From NCBI RefSeq assembly GCF_023264855.1, contig NZ_JAHFUW010000014.1, positions 1 to 64,000 of the forward strand: a DNA stretch of 64,000 nucleotides, in the 5' to 3' direction. Shown in pieces: positions 18,259-28,313 of this stretch (the first letter of the stretch is position 1; each line of letters begins with the position of its first letter). The notes below the pieces were generated by a model. It was not told the DNA's origin. It made no database searches and saw nothing but the letters and a program-made list of their open reading frames with translations. The DNA is from Herbiconiux sp. Its GTDB lineage: Bacteria > Actinomycetota > Actinomycetes > Actinomycetales > Microbacteriaceae. Both the position numbers and the translations under genes were made by a program.

Positions 18259-19805
18259 AGCTCCGGCTTCTCGGCAACACCTTCAAGCGGAGCACTCCTC
18301 AGCTGGTCGGCATCATCATCGCGGTGGCCTACGGCGTCATCATGACCGCCGTCTTGGTGGCGCTGCTGTTCTCGCTCCGCGACGCCACCCCCGCGACCGC
18401 GCGCAACGCCGTCGTGATCGGTGGTTCCCTGGTTGTGGCCGGGTTCTTGCTCGTCCCCTTGGTGTTCTCGGTGCGCGACCGGATGGATCCGCGGTCCTTC
18501 GCCCTGCTCGGTGTCCCCGAGGGGCGGATCGCCTTCGGCCTTCTTGCCGCCGCCTTCCTCAGCGTTCCCGCCGTGTTCGTGACCGTGCTGAGCCTCGCCA
18601 CCATCGCCACCTGGTCGGTGTCGCCTGGCCCGGCGCTGCTGGCCGTGCTGTCGGCCGTGCTCGGCGCCGTCACCTGCGTGCTCGGCGCGCGCCTCACGGT
18701 CTCGCTGGCCGCCTTCGCCTTCTCCACCAAGCGCGCCCGCGAGGTGGGTGCCGTCGTCGGCGTGCTCGCGATCGTGGTGATCGTCCCCGGCGTGCTGCTG
18801 CTGATGATCACGAGCTGGGGCGCCGACGGTGGCACCTTCTTCGGCTCGCTCGAGCAGATCCTCGGCTGGACGCCGCTCGGCGCCGTCTGGGCGGTCCCCG
18901 CGGATGCGGCGAACGGCCAGTGGGTGTTCGCGGTGCTGAAGCTGCTCATCGCCCTCGCCACGGCCGCCCTGCTCTGGCTCGCCTGGAAGGGCCTGGTGGC
19001 GCTCATGGTCGTCACGCCCGGCCGCGAGGTGCCCGAGCGCGAGCACGCTGGCCTCGGCTGGTTCGGTGGCACCCCGGCCACACCCACCGGTGCCGTCGCC
19101 GCCCGCTCCCTCACCTACTGGGCGCGCGACTCGCGCTACTACGCCCAGCTCGTGATCGTGCCGGTCGTGCCGCTGGTGGCCGTGATCGTCTTCGTGTTCG
19201 TCGGCGTGCCGATCGAGTACACCGCACTGCTGCCCGTGCCGCTGATGTGCGTGTTCCTCGGCTGGGTCGTGCACAACGACGTCGCCTTCGACAACACGGC
19301 CATCTGGTCGCACATCGCCGCCGGCCGGCTCGGCGTGGCCGATCGTCTCGGCCGGATGCTGCCGGCCGTGTTGATCGCGATCCCGCTGATCGGCGTGGGC
19401 TCGTTCCTCAGTGTGATCTTCGCCAATGAACTGGATGCCCTGCCCGCGGTGCTCGGCACGAGCACCTGCCTGGTGCTGGTGGGCCTGGGGCTCGGCAGCA
19501 TCTTCTCGGCACGTTTCCCGTACGCGGCCACACGGCCGGGAGACGGGGCCTTCACCCAGCCGCAGTCGACCGGCGCCGTCTCGGTGCTCGCGCCGATGTT
19601 CTCGTTCGTGGGCACCGTGCTGTTGTCCCTTCCCACCATCGTCTACGGCGTGCTGGGGGTGTTCGTCGATCCCGCGTACTACTGGCTCTCGCTCTGGACC
19701 GGTCTCGGTGTGGGCGTCGTCGTCCTCATCGTCGGAGTCGCCTGGGGCGCCTTCCTGTTCGACCGCCGAGGCCCCGAGATCCTCGCGGCCGCCCAGCGCA
19801 ACTGA
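18234..19805 (+). CDS. ABC transporter permease, large integral membrane protein
   Basis: 523 aa from ATG 18234, inside the end of the ATPase gene, so translation is coupled. About 12 hydrophobic segments are arranged as two halves of roughly six, with a central soluble loop (TPGREVPEREHAGLGWFGG). I see no extracytoplasmic enzyme domain. It is the membrane partner of the preceding ATPase. The substrate is unknown. Confidence 0.8.
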   Translation: MVAEFLRLKLRLLGNTFKRSTPQLVGIIIAVAYGVIMTAVLVALLFSLRDATPATARNAVVIGGSLVVAGFLLVPLVFSVRDRMDPRSFALLGVPEGRIAFGLLAAAFLSVPAVFVTVLSLATIATWSVSPGPALLAVLSAVLGAVTCVLGARLTVSLAAFAFSTKRAREVGAVVGVLAIVVIVPGVLLLMITSWGADGGTFFGSLEQILGWTPLGAVWAVPADAANGQWVFAVLKLLIALATAALLWLAWKGLVALMVVTPGREVPEREHAGLGWFGGTPATPTGAVAARSLTYWARDSRYYAQLVIVPVVPLVAVIVFVFVGVPIEYTALLPVPLMCVFLGWVVHNDVAFDNTAIWSHIAAGRLGVADRLGRMLPAVLIAIPLIGVGSFLSVIFANELDALPAVLGTSTCLVLVGLGLGSIFSARFPYAATRPGDGAFTQPQSTGAVSVLAPMFSFVGTVLLSLPTIVYGVLGVFVDPAYYWLSLWTGLGVGVVVLIVGVAWGAFLFDRRGPEILAAAQRN

Positions 19806-19838
19806 CTGTGGGTCGCGCAGACGATCTAGAATCGTCTG
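19802..19838 (+). promoter_or_regulatory. Promoter with palindrome for DUF3039 gene (leaderless)
   Basis: TAGAAT (-10, 19827-19832) lies inside a perfect inverted repeat: CAGACGAT (19818-19825), 5 nt, ATCGTCTG (19831-19838). The ATG starts at 19840, about where transcription should begin. A weak -35 (CTGACT, 19802-19807) overlaps the stop of the permease gene. The palindrome could be an operator for a dimeric repressor. Confidence 0.5.
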
Positions 19839-19839
19839 C

Positions 19840-20136
19840 ATGGACCATCCTGCACGCGCTCGCGTCTCCGAACCGGGCGGCCTGCCCGACGGCGGCGGCG
19901 GAACCACGACCCTCGACCGCGAGCTCGAAGAGCTGCTCAACACCGAGAACATCGATCCCGGCGACCACGAGCGGTTCTCGCACTACGTCGAGAAAGACAA
20001 GATCCTCGAGTCGGCGATGACCGGCAAGCCCGTCAAGGCACTCTGCGGCAAGAAGTGGACCCCGGGTCGGGACCCGGAGAAGTTCCCGATCTGCCCCACC
20101 TGCAAAGAGATCTACGAGCGCCTGCTCGACGAGTAG
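19840..20136 (+). CDS. DUF3039 family protein
   Basis: 98 aa from ATG 19840. The conserved actinobacterial DUF3039 pattern is visible: TTTLDRELEELL, then DHERFSHYVEKDKI, then PVKALCGKKWTPGRDPEKFPICPTCKEIYE. Three Cys (ALCGKKW and CPTC) suggest zinc binding. The function is unknown for the whole family. It appears leaderless and has its own promoter with a palindrome. Confidence 0.85.
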   Translation: MDHPARARVSEPGGLPDGGGGTTTLDRELEELLNTENIDPGDHERFSHYVEKDKILESAMTGKPVKALCGKKWTPGRDPEKFPICPTCKEIYERLLDE

Positions 20137-20172
20137 CGGCACGGGTCCAGCGCACGCCGCCCCGAGGTCCGC

Positions 20173-21480
20173 TCAGACGGCGACGTACGCCGTCGGCAGC
20201 GCCGGATCGCCGGCCGCCAGGCGGAACGCCTGATCCGGCAGCTCCTTCAGCGCGGCTTCGCGATGCGCCCGCGCGGCGCGTACCCCCGCTTCGCCGAGGA
20301 ATGCCGCCTCGGCCACCCCGTCGACCATCAGCGGCACGTGCAAGGCCCGGCCGGCAGCATCCGCCGGCGCGGAATCGCCCACGTAGATCGTCTCCGACGT
20401 AGCCACACCCCGGGCGTCGAGCAGGCGCACCGGATGCTTCCGGCCGCCGTGACTGGCCTTGTCCGCCGATTTCTTGGCCACCGACACCCACTGGCCGTCC
20501 TCGCCCTGGCGGGCGACGAGCTTGTAGACCATGCCGGCGGCCGGATGCCCCGACCCGGTGACCACGGACGTGCCGACCCCGAACGAGTCGACCGGCGTCG
20601 CGGCCAGTGCCGCGATCGCGTACTCGTCGAGGTCGTTGGTGACGGTGATCTTCGTGCCGGTGTTGCCGAGGTCGTCTAGCTGCCGGCGTACGGCGCCGAC
20701 GAGGGTGAGCAGATCGCCCGAGTCCAGCCGCACGGCGCCGAGCGAGGGCCCGGCCACGCGCACGGCGGTGTCGATGCCGGTGGGCACGTCGTAGGTGTCG
20801 ACGAGAAGCGTGGTGCCCGATCCGAGGGCGTCCACCTGGGCGCGGAACGCCGCCTCCTCCGAGTCGTGCAGCATGGTGAACGCGTGCGCGGCGGTGCCCA
20901 TGGTGGGCACGCCCCAGCTGCGGCCGGCCTCGAGGTTGGAGGTGGCGCCGAAGCCCGCGATGTAGGCGGCCCGGGCGGCGGCGACCGCCGACCACTCACC
21001 GGTGCGCCGCGATCCCATCTCGGCGATCGGCCGGCCACCGGCGGCCGAGACCATCCGCGAGGCCGCTCCGGCCACGGAGGAGTCGTAGTTGAGCACGCTG
21101 AGGATGAGGGTCTCGAGGATGACGCCCTCGGCGAAGCTGGATTCCACCACGATCACGGGGGAGTTCGGGAAGTAGGCCTCGCCCTCGCGGTAGCCGCGGA
21201 TCGTGCCCGAGAAGCGGTAGTCGGCGAGCCAGTCGAGCGTCGCCGGCGCCACCACGTGCTCCCGCCGCAGGAACTCGAGTTCGTCGTCGCCGAAGCGGAA
21301 CCGGCCGATCAGCTCGAGCAGCCGCCCGGTGCCCGCCACGATCCCGTAGCGCCGGCGCCCCGGCAGCGAGCGCCCGTAGGCCTCGAAGACGCTGGGGCGC
21401 GCGTGCGTGCCGGCGCGGATGGCCGCATCGATCATGGTGATCTCGTAGCGGTCGGTGAGCAGGGCGGTTGACGCGGTCAC
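20173..21480 (-). CDS. pncB: Nicotinate phosphoribosyltransferase
   Basis: 435 aa from GTG 21480. NAD-salvage enzyme joining nicotinate to PRPP in the cytosol. Family features include [17 protein letters not shown] at the start, [36 protein letters not shown] (the active-site His region) and RLDSGDL. The start region overlaps the upstream ORF of murI on the other strand, and the true starts (21480 and 21552) are 71 bp apart, so the two genes share a short divergent promoter region. Length is normal. Confidence 0.92.
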   Translation of the reverse strand: MTASTALLTDRYEITMIDAAIRAGTHARPSVFEAYGRSLPGRRRYGIVAGTGRLLELIGRFRFGDDELEFLRREHVVAPATLDWLADYRFSGTIRGYREGEAYFPNSPVIVVESSFAEGVILETLILSVLNYDSSVAGAASRMVSAAGGRPIAEMGSRRTGEWSAVAAARAAYIAGFGATSNLEAGRSWGVPTMGTAAHAFTMLHDSEEAAFRAQVDALGSGTTLLVDTYDVPTGIDTAVRVAGPSLGAVRLDSGDLLTLVGAVRRQLDDLGNTGTKITVTNDLDEYAIAALAATPVDSFGVGTSVVTGSGHPAAGMVYKLVARQGEDGQWVSVAKKSADKASHGGRKHPVRLLDARGVATSETIYVGDSAPADAAGRALHVPLMVDGVAEAAFLGEAGVRAARAHREAALKELPDQAFRLAAGDPALPTAYVAV

Positions 21481-21537
21481 CCTCCGAGCTTAGGCCGTGC
21501 CGGATGCGCCGCGCAGGGTCGGCCCAGGAGCGCGGGC

Positions 21538-21543
21538 TAGGCT
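21538..21543 (+). promoter_or_regulatory. -10 box for leaderless murI
   Basis: TAGGCT within GGGCTAGGCT, 8 nt before the GTG start of murI; no Shine-Dalgarno sequence fits between. The GGCTAG context recurs before two other genes in the window. Confidence 0.45.
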
Positions 21544-21551
21544 GTTGTTCC

Positions 21552-22388
21552 GTGAGTGATGCACCGATCGGGATCTTCGACTCCGGGGTGGGCGGCCTGA
21601 CCGTGGCGCGGTCGGTGCGGGATCAGCTGCCGAACGAGTCCATCCTGTACGTGGGCGACACGGCCCATTCACCGTACGGGCCCCGTCCGCTGGCCGAGGT
21701 GCGGCGCTTCGCGCTCGACGTGCTCGACGACCTCGTGGCGCAAGACGTGAAGATGCTCGTCATCGCGTGCAACACCGCGTCGGCCGCCATGCTGCGGGAT
21801 GCCCGTGAGCGGTACGACGTGCCGGTGATCGAGGTCATCCAGCCGGCGGTCCGCACGGCGGTCAGCACCACGCGCAACAACAAGGTCGGCGTGATCGGCA
21901 CGGCCGGCACCATCGCCTCGCGCGCGTACGACGACGCCTTCGCGGCCGCCCCGCACCTCGAGTTGTTCAGTCAGGCGTGCCCCGAGTTCGTCGAGCACGT
22001 CGAGGCCGGCGACACCACCAGCCGCGAACTCGTCGCCCTGGCCGAGGGCTACCTGCGCCCCCTGGTCGATCAGGGCATCGACACCCTCGTGCTCGGCTGC
22101 ACGCACTACCCGCTGCTGAAGGGCGCCATCTCCTACGTCGTGGGCGAGGGCGTGCGCCTGGTCTCCAGCGACACCGAGACCGCCAACGACGTCTACCGCA
22201 CGCTCGTGCGCACCGGCATCGAGCGCACCTCGCCCGCGCGCCCCACCTACCGCTACGAAGCCACGGGCGGCAGCGCCCAGGAGTTCATCCGCCTGGCCGA
22301 GCACTTCCTCGGCCCCGAAGTCTCATCCGTCGAACTCGTCGAGACCGGCGTCATCCCCATCCCCCCGACTCTCAGGAGAAACCCGTGA
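21552..22388 (+). CDS. murI: Glutamate racemase
   Basis: 278 aa from GTG 21552 ([16 protein letters not shown]), chosen because the family begins exactly there. It converts L- to D-glutamate for peptidoglycan without a cofactor. Both catalytic cysteines are present, in VIACNTASA and LGCTHYPLL, as are GDTAHSPYG and GTAGTIAS. The last four bases overlap the rph start (GTGA), giving a murI-rph-rdgB operon, an order common in actinobacteria. The end of murI carries the AGGAGA ribosome site of rph. Confidence 0.95.
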   Translation: MSDAPIGIFDSGVGGLTVARSVRDQLPNESILYVGDTAHSPYGPRPLAEVRRFALDVLDDLVAQDVKMLVIACNTASAAMLRDARERYDVPVIEVIQPAVRTAVSTTRNNKVGVIGTAGTIASRAYDDAFAAAPHLELFSQACPEFVEHVEAGDTTSRELVALAEGYLRPLVDQGIDTLVLGCTHYPLLKGAISYVVGEGVRLVSSDTETANDVYRTLVRTGIERTSPARPTYRYEATGGSAQEFIRLAEHFLGPEVSSVELVETGVIPIPPTLRRNP

Positions 22389-23152
22389 CCGACAGCACCG
22401 CATCCGCCGCACCGAGCAAACCCCGTAAGGACGGCCGTACGAACGACCAGCTGCGCACGGTCACGATCGAGCGCGGCTGGAGCGACCAGGCCGAGGGCTC
22501 GGCGCTGGTCTCGTTCGGCAAGACCAAGGTGCTGTGCACCGCCAGCTTCACCAACGGGGTGCCGCGCTGGAAGTCGGGCTCGGGCAAGGGCTGGGTCACG
22601 GCCGAGTACGCGATGCTGCCCCGCTCCACGAACGACCGGATGGACCGCGAGGCCGTGAAGGGCCGCATCGGCGGCCGCACCCACGAGATCTCGCGCCTGA
22701 TCGGCCGCTCGCTGCGTGCCGTGGTGGACATGAAGGCGCTGGGGGAGAACACCATCGTGATCGACTGCGACGTGCTGCAGGCCGACGGGGGCACCCGCAC
22801 CGCGGCGATCACCGGCGCCTACGTGGCCCTCGTCGATGCCATCGAGTGGGCGCGCACCAAGAAGTTCATCGGCCAGAAGTCGCAGCCGCTGCTCGACTCG
22901 GTGTCGGCCGTCTCGGTGGGCATCATCGACGGCACCCCGATGCTCGACCTGGCCTACACCGAAGACGTGCGCGCCGAGACCGACATGAACGTGGTCGTCA
23001 CCGGCCGCGGCCTCTTCGTGGAGGTGCAGGGCACCGCCGAAGGTGCGCCTTTCGACCGCAGCGAGCTGAACGAACTGCTCGACCTGGCGCTGATCGGCAC
23101 GACCGAGCTCGCCGAGCTGCAGACCGCCGTGCTCGCGGCGCCGGCCGAGTAG
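22385..23152 (+). CDS. rph: Ribonuclease PH
   Basis: 255 aa from GTG 22385, 4 bp overlap with murI. A phosphate-dependent 3'-5' exonuclease that trims tRNA precursors. Marks include [70 protein letters not shown] and [15 protein letters not shown]. The short N-terminal extension ([14 protein letters not shown]) is unstructured. Confidence 0.95.
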   Translation: MTDSTASAAPSKPRKDGRTNDQLRTVTIERGWSDQAEGSALVSFGKTKVLCTASFTNGVPRWKSGSGKGWVTAEYAMLPRSTNDRMDREAVKGRIGGRTHEISRLIGRSLRAVVDMKALGENTIVIDCDVLQADGGTRTAAITGAYVALVDAIEWARTKKFIGQKSQPLLDSVSAVSVGIIDGTPMLDLAYTEDVRAETDMNVVVTGRGLFVEVQGTAEGAPFDRSELNELLDLALIGTTELAELQTAVLAAPAE

Positions 23153-23163
23153 GGGGCATTCGG

Positions 23164-23760
23164 ATGCGCGTGGTGCTGGCCACCCACAACGCCAACAAGG
23201 TGCGGGAGTTCCAGGGCATCCTGGGGCGGATGCTGCCCGAGCTCGAGATCGTGGCGTACGACGGCCCCGAGCCGGTGGAAGACGGCACGAGCTTCGACGA
23301 GAACGCGCTGATCAAAGCGCGCGCGGCCGCAGCCCACACCGGGCTGCCGGCGCTGGCCGACGACTCGGGCATCTGCGTCGACGTGCTCGGTGGGGCGCCC
23401 GGCATCTTCTCGGCGCGCTGGGCCGGTCACGGCCGCGGCGCCCAGGCCAACCTCGAGCTGCTGCTCGATCAGCTCGCCGACATCGCGCCCGAGCACCGTG
23501 CGGCGCGCTTCGCCTGCCACATCGCGCTGGTCGTGCCGGAGACGGGATTCGAGCAGGTCGTCTCGGGCTCCTGGCCGGGATCGATCGCCACGGCGGCGCG
23601 GGGCGCCGAGGGCCACGGCTACGATCCGATCTTCGTGCCGGAGGGCCTCGAGGTCACCGCCGCCCAGCTCACGGCCGAGCAGAAGAACGCCGTCAGCCAC
23701 CGTGCCCGGGCGTTCGATGCCGCCGTCCCGATGCTGAGAATGAGCCTCATTACTGACTAG
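23164..23760 (+). CDS. rdgB: Non-canonical purine NTP pyrophosphatase (RdgB/HAM1)
   Basis: 198 aa from ATG 23164, 11 nt after rph. It hydrolyses dITP/XTP to prevent mutagenic incorporation. Visible motifs: VLATHNANKVREF at the start, DGTSFDENALIKA, ALADDSGICVDVLGGAPGIFSARW, GHGYDPIFVP and AVSHRARAF. Complete and of normal length. It is the third gene of the murI operon. Confidence 0.95.
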   Translation: MRVVLATHNANKVREFQGILGRMLPELEIVAYDGPEPVEDGTSFDENALIKARAAAAHTGLPALADDSGICVDVLGGAPGIFSARWAGHGRGAQANLELLLDQLADIAPEHRAARFACHIALVVPETGFEQVVSGSWPGSIATAARGAEGHGYDPIFVPEGLEVTAAQLTAEQKNAVSHRARAFDAAVPMLRMSLITD

Positions 23761-23806
23761 GGCGAATGGTGGCCCCGCGGTGTTCCGGGCGGCTAGCGTT
23801 GTGGTG

Positions 23807-24820
23807 ATGACGAACCAGACCGAGCCCCACGAGCATCCGGATGCCGGCGGCTGCGGCCCTGCCACGGAGCACGTGACCGGCGCTCCCGAGCGCAGCCACG
23901 GCGGCCACAGCGGGCACGGGCACAACCACGGCGCCGGGGCGAACCGCCGGCGGCTCTCGATCGCCATCGCGATCGTCGCCACCGTGCTCGTGGTCGAGGG
24001 CGTCGGGGCGTTCTTCACCGGCTCGCTGTCGCTGTTCGCCGACGCCGGCCACATGCTCTCCGACCTGATCGGCCTGATCGTCGCGCTGATCGCCACCATC
24101 GTCGCGGCCCGCCCGGCGAACGAGCGGCACAGCTACGGCTACCAGCGTGCCGAGGTGTTCGGCGCGCTGGTCAACAGCCTGATCCTGATCGTGGTGGCCG
24201 CCTTCGTGACGTTCGAGGCGGTGAGCCGCCTGATCTCCTCCGAACCCGGAGAGGTCAAGGGGCAGCTGATGCTGATCGTGGCCGGGATCGGCCTGGTCGC
24301 GAACTTCGTGTCGCTGATGATCCTGCGCGGCGGTGCGAAGACCTCCATCAACATGCGCGGCGCCTACCTCGAGGTGCTGGGCGACCTGCTCGGGTCGATC
24401 GCCGTCATCCTCGCCGCCATCGTCATCCTCACCACCGGCTTCGAGAAGGCGGATGCGATCGCCTCGCTGCTGATCGCCGCCATGATCGTGCCGCGGGCGG
24501 TCTCGTTGCTGCGCGACGTGGTCGGGGTGCTGAACCAGTCGACGCCCTCCGACATGGACGTGCAGGCCATCCGCCAGCACATCCTCGACGAGCCGGGCGT
24601 GGTGGACGTGCACGACGTGCACATCTGGGCCATCACCTCGGGGCAGTACGTGTTCTCGGCCCACGTGGTGGTGGAGAAGGCCGTCTTCGAGCGCGGCGAG
24701 ACGGGCCCGCTGCTCGACGCCCTGGGCGGCTGCCTCTCGTCGCACTTCGACGTGGAGCACTCCACCTTCCAGATCGAGCCCGCCGAGCACGCCCGCCACG
24801 AAGACCACTCGCACCTCTAG
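23807..24820 (+). CDS. CDF family zinc/cation efflux transporter
   Basis: 337 aa from ATG 23807. The N-terminal ~40 residues are rich in His and Gly (GGHSGHGHNH), a likely metal-binding arm. Six membrane helices follow, with the metal site signature LFADAGHMLSD in helix 2 and a second HXXXD-like site later. The C-terminal cytosolic domain has VDVHDVHIWAI and HVVVEKAVFE. It should export Zn2+, and possibly Co2+ or Cd2+, by proton antiport. A TAGCGT box 7 nt before the ATG suggests a leaderless transcript. It is convergent with the DedA gene. Confidence 0.9.
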   Translation: MTNQTEPHEHPDAGGCGPATEHVTGAPERSHGGHSGHGHNHGAGANRRRLSIAIAIVATVLVVEGVGAFFTGSLSLFADAGHMLSDLIGLIVALIATIVAARPANERHSYGYQRAEVFGALVNSLILIVVAAFVTFEAVSRLISSEPGEVKGQLMLIVAGIGLVANFVSLMILRGGAKTSINMRGAYLEVLGDLLGSIAVILAAIVILTTGFEKADAIASLLIAAMIVPRAVSLLRDVVGVLNQSTPSDMDVQAIRQHILDEPGVVDVHDVHIWAITSGQYVFSAHVVVEKAVFERGETGPLLDALGGCLSSHFDVEHSTFQIEPAEHARHEDHSHL

Positions 24821-24832
24821 GGTGCGACGGGG

Positions 24833-25585
24833 CTACTTCTCGGTATCGGTGCCGAAGACCTCGGGCTCGAGCGTGAGGCGCTCGGCCGCGCCGGTGATCT
24901 CCACCTCTTCGGAGACGGCGGCATCCGCGTCTTTCTTGGCCTTGCTGCGTTCGCGCAGGTAGTGGAAGACCGTCGGCACGATGGTGAGCACCACCACGCC
25001 GATCAGCACGATGTCGAGGTACTTCTCGGTGAACTCGCGCACCGGCTCGATCTGGCCGAGGCCGAAGCCGAGCAGCACGATGCCCGAGCCCCAGATGAGG
25101 GCGCCGATGGCGTTGTAGAGCGAGTACTTCTTGTAGTTCATGTGGCCGACGCCAGCGGCGATCGGGGCGAAGGTGCGCACGATCGGCACGAAGCGGGCCA
25201 TGATGACGGCGAGGGCTCCGAAACGCTCGAAGAAGGCGTTGGTGCGCTCGACGTTGCGCACGCTGAAGAGCCCCGATTCCTTGCGCTCGAACACGCGCGG
25301 GCCGAGCTTGTGCCCGATCAGGTAACCCACCTCGCCGCCGAGGAACGCGGCCAGCGAGATCGCGAGGCACACCCACCAGATGTCGATGCCGAACTTGCCG
25401 CCCACGGCGAGCACGCCGGTGAAGAACAGCAGGGTGTCGCCCGGCAGCAGGAAGCCGACCAGCAGGCCGGTCTCGGCGAAGACGATGGCGCAGACCACGA
25501 GGAGCGCGACCGGACCGAACACGCCGCCCAGCAGGGTGTTGGGGTCGAGCCAGGGGATGAGGGCGGTGGGGACGGCGGAAATCAC
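24833..25585 (-). CDS. DedA/VTT family membrane protein
   Basis: 250 aa. Typical DedA features: FAETGLLVGFLLPGDTLLF, LGGEVGYLIGHKLG, and the MARFVPIVRTFAPIAAGVG motif with conserved Arg residues. There are four to five membrane helices and a charged cytosolic C-terminal tail. Family members act as lipid scramblase-like transporters, including undecaprenyl-phosphate recycling in some bacteria, and affect membrane potential and drug resistance. Which role applies here is not known. Confidence 0.88.
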   Translation of the reverse strand: MISAVPTALIPWLDPNTLLGGVFGPVALLVVCAIVFAETGLLVGFLLPGDTLLFFTGVLAVGGKFGIDIWWVCLAISLAAFLGGEVGYLIGHKLGPRVFERKESGLFSVRNVERTNAFFERFGALAVIMARFVPIVRTFAPIAAGVGHMNYKKYSLYNAIGALIWGSGIVLLGFGLGQIEPVREFTEKYLDIVLIGVVVLTIVPTVFHYLRERSKAKKDADAAVSEEVEITGAAERLTLEPEVFGTDTEK

Positions 25586-25616
25586 GTGCGGTTTCTCCAG
25601 TCGACAGCGATGCGAG

Positions 25617-25698
25617 TGCGGGAGAAGGGACTTGAACCCTCACGCTCGAAAGCACAGGAACCTAAATCCTGCGTGTCTGCCAATTTCACCACTCCCGC
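25617..25698 (-). tRNA. tRNA-Leu (anticodon UAG)
   Basis: On the minus strand the acceptor stem GCGGGAG (25698 downward) pairs with CTCCCGC ending at 25618, with discriminator A at 25617. The anticodon arm is CAGGA-TTTAGGT-TCCTG, giving anticodon UAG, which reads CUA and other CUN leucine codons. The T arm GAGGG-TTCAAGT-CCCTT is visible. It is class II with a variable arm typical of Leu. The 3' CCA is not encoded. Confidence 0.93.
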
Positions 25699-25771
25699 AA
25701 GGGCGAATTCCAGTGTAGGGGGTGCTTGTTCGGCCCATCCTCAGCCGACGCGGCCCGCGCGGCGGGACGGT

Positions 25772-27022
25772 TCAGCTCGAGGAACGCGGATGCGGCACGT
25801 ATCGCGGAACGTTCCGCACCAGGATGCCGGCTCCCGCCAGTCCCACCAGGCCCATCAGCGCGGCGGCGACGGGGAGCGAGGCCACCAGCACCACCGCGGA
25901 GACGATCAGCGGTGCGGCGGCCGCTCCGGCGTCGGCGGTGAAGCGGAAGGCGCCGAGGAACGGCGCCGGGTTCGCGCGCGGCGCCAGGTCTGCGCTCAGC
26001 GTCATGATGATGCCGCTGCCCACGCCGTTGGCTACGCCCAGCAGGATCGAGATCGCCACGAACCACTGCACCGCGGCGCCGAGATCGTGCGTGAAGGCGA
26101 GCCCGATGAGGGCGAGTCCCATGCCCACCATCGAGGGGATGACACTCCAGAGGCGGCCGAAGCGATCCATGATCTGGCCGCTGGTGTAGAACAGGGCGAA
26201 GTCGGCGGCCGCGCCGATTCCGATCACGAGCGCGGTGGTCTGTGCCTCCAGCCCGATGCTCACGGCCCAGAGCGGCAGGATGGCCATCCGGCTGGCGCGG
26301 AGTGCCCCGACCACGGCGGCGCCGCTGCCCACCCGCACCAACGCTCCCCGGTTCTGCCAGATGGTGCGGAACAGGCCCGGGTTCGCCGCGAGGGGCACCC
26401 CGCCGGTGGCGGTCGGCACCGGGCGGGCGGCCCGCTCCCGCACGGCCATCGGGTCGTGCATCACCACCAGCAGCACGATCACGGCCAGCGCGGCCACGAT
26501 CTGCACACCGAAGGCCGTCTCCACCGAGCCGGTGAGCGCGATCAGGCCGGCGCCGAGAAAGGGCCCCACCAGCATCCCGCCCCGGAACGATCCGCCGAGC
26601 GTCGAGAGCGCGCGGGCCCGGATGCGCGCGGGAACGAACGTGGTCATGAACGCCTGGCGGGCCAGCGCGAACGTCGAGGCCGCGAGGCCGAGCGCGAACA
26701 CCGCGACGCCCAGCTGCACGATGCCGGGCGCGAGCAGCGCCAGCACCATCGCGGCCATCGACAGCACGGCGGCGGCGATCATCGCCGCCCGTTCGCCGAT
26801 GCGGGCCACCAGTGCGCCGCTCGGGATGTCGCCCACGAGCTGCCCCACCACGAGCATGGCCACCACGAAACCGGCACCGGCCAGGTCGGCGCCGAGCCCG
26901 GAGGCCACCGCCGGGATGACCGGGATCACCGCGCCCTCGCCGATACCGAACAGGAACGAGGGGATGAGGGCGGGCACGGCGATCGACCGGAACCGGAATC
27001 CGTCATCCGCCGCAGTGGTCAT
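25772..27022 (-). CDS. MFS transporter, 12 TM
   Basis: 416 aa from ATG 27022 ([10 protein letters not shown]). Twelve hydrophobic segments; the loop [18 protein letters not shown] resembles the MFS loop 2-3 motif, and the two halves are joined by a loop around residues 200-225 ([15 protein letters not shown]). It looks like the sugar/drug efflux type, but the substrate is unknown. It is divergent from prfB, 73 bp apart. The long upstream extension of the open frame is antisense to prfB and is not used. Confidence 0.88.
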   Translation of the reverse strand: MTTAADDGFRFRSIAVPALIPSFLFGIGEGAVIPVIPAVASGLGADLAGAGFVVAMLVVGQLVGDIPSGALVARIGERAAMIAAAVLSMAAMVLALLAPGIVQLGVAVFALGLAASTFALARQAFMTTFVPARIRARALSTLGGSFRGGMLVGPFLGAGLIALTGSVETAFGVQIVAALAVIVLLVVMHDPMAVRERAARPVPTATGGVPLAANPGLFRTIWQNRGALVRVGSGAAVVGALRASRMAILPLWAVSIGLEAQTTALVIGIGAAADFALFYTSGQIMDRFGRLWSVIPSMVGMGLALIGLAFTHDLGAAVQWFVAISILLGVANGVGSGIIMTLSADLAPRANPAPFLGAFRFTADAGAAAAPLIVSAVVLVASLPVAAALMGLVGLAGAGILVRNVPRYVPHPRSSS

Positions 27023-27095
27023 TGCAACTACTTTACGCCTGCTAAGCACCGACCCGGGCCGCCGCCCAGCCCCTCTCACTAGACTGTTCCTCATA

Positions 27096-28202
27096 ATGCT
27101 TGACCTTGACCTCAGCGAACAGATCGCCCACCTCCGCTCCACCTTCTCCGACATCCGCTCGGTCGTCGACGTCGACGCCCTCACGGCCGAGATCGCGCGC
27201 CTCAGTGAGGAGGCCGGCGCCCCCGACCTCTGGGACGACACCGAGAAGGCCCAGAAGGTCACCAGTGCCCTCAGCCACCGGCAGGGCGAGCTGGCGAAGA
27301 TCGACAGCATCCAGAGCCGGCTCGACGACCTCGAGGTGCTTATCGAGCTCGCCAACGAGGCCGGCGACGAGGAGTCGGCCGAGGAGGCCAAGGTCGAGCT
27401 CGCCTCGATCCAGAAGGTGCTCGGCGAGCTCGAGGTGCAGACCCTGCTGAACGGCGAGTTCGACGCCCGGCCCGCGGTCATCACCATCCGTTCGGGCGCC
27501 GGGGGAGTGGATGCCGCCGACTTCGCCGAGATGCTGATGCGCATGTATCTGCGCTGGGCCGAGCAGCACAAGTACTCCACCACGGTGATGGACACCAGCT
27601 ACGCCGAGGAGGCGGGCATCAAGTCGGCCACCTTCGAGATCGATGCTCCCTACGCCTTCGGCACCCTGAGCGTCGAGGCGGGCACGCACCGCCTGGTGCG
27701 GATGAGCCCGTTCGGCGCCGCCGGCAAACGCCAGACCAGCTTCGCCGCGGTCGAGGTCATCCCGCTGATCGAAGAAGCCGGCGTGATCGAAATCCCGGAG
27801 AGCGACATCCGGGTCGACGTCTTCCGTTCCAGCGGCCCCGGCGGCCAGTCGGTGAACACCACCGACTCCGCCGTGCGCATCACGCACCTCCCCACCGGCA
27901 CGGTGGTCTCGATGCAGAACGAGAAGAGCCAGATCCAGAACCGGGCCGCCGCGCTGCGCGTGCTGCAGTCGCGGCTCATGCTCATCCAGCGCGAGCAGGA
28001 GGCGGCGCAGAAGAAGGAGCTGGCGGGCACCATCACGGCCAGCTGGGGCGACCAGATGCGCAGCTACGTGCTCGCGCCCTACCAGATGGTGAAAGACCTG
28101 CGCACCGATTTCGAGGTCAACAACCCTTCGGCCGTGTTCGACGGCGACCTCGACGGCTTCATCAACGCCGGCATCAAGTGGCGTAAGCAAAAGCACGACT
28201 GA
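27096..28202 (+). CDS. prfB: Peptide chain release factor 2
   Basis: 368 aa from ATG 27096. Recognises UGA/UAA and triggers hydrolysis of peptidyl-tRNA. The SPF anticodon-tripeptide site ([14 protein letters not shown]) and the catalytic GGQ loop ([18 protein letters not shown]) are present. The N-terminal coiled-coil domain is complete and in a single frame, so the programmed +1 frameshift with an internal UGA seen in many bacteria is absent. A TAGACT box lies 10 nt upstream of ATG, implying little or no leader. Confidence 0.95.
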   Translation: MLDLDLSEQIAHLRSTFSDIRSVVDVDALTAEIARLSEEAGAPDLWDDTEKAQKVTSALSHRQGELAKIDSIQSRLDDLEVLIELANEAGDEESAEEAKVELASIQKVLGELEVQTLLNGEFDARPAVITIRSGAGGVDAADFAEMLMRMYLRWAEQHKYSTTVMDTSYAEEAGIKSATFEIDAPYAFGTLSVEAGTHRLVRMSPFGAAGKRQTSFAAVEVIPLIEEAGVIEIPESDIRVDVFRSSGPGGQSVNTTDSAVRITHLPTGTVVSMQNEKSQIQNRAAALRVLQSRLMLIQREQEAAQKKELAGTITASWGDQMRSYVLAPYQMVKDLRTDFEVNNPSAVFDGDLDGFINAGIKWRKQKHD

Positions 28203-28313
28203 GTCGCGCATCCGCGGGCCGGCGCCGCCGCCGAACATGTGAATTCTATGAATCCGGGTGTCCAGCGCGTCGTGCCGGGGATTCCGGATGACCCTGCTTA
28301 GAGTCATCACGTC

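Noticed and set aside
27096-28202. Programmed frameshift in prfB
   Set aside because: The gene is a single open frame from ATG to stop with no internal UGA near codon 26.
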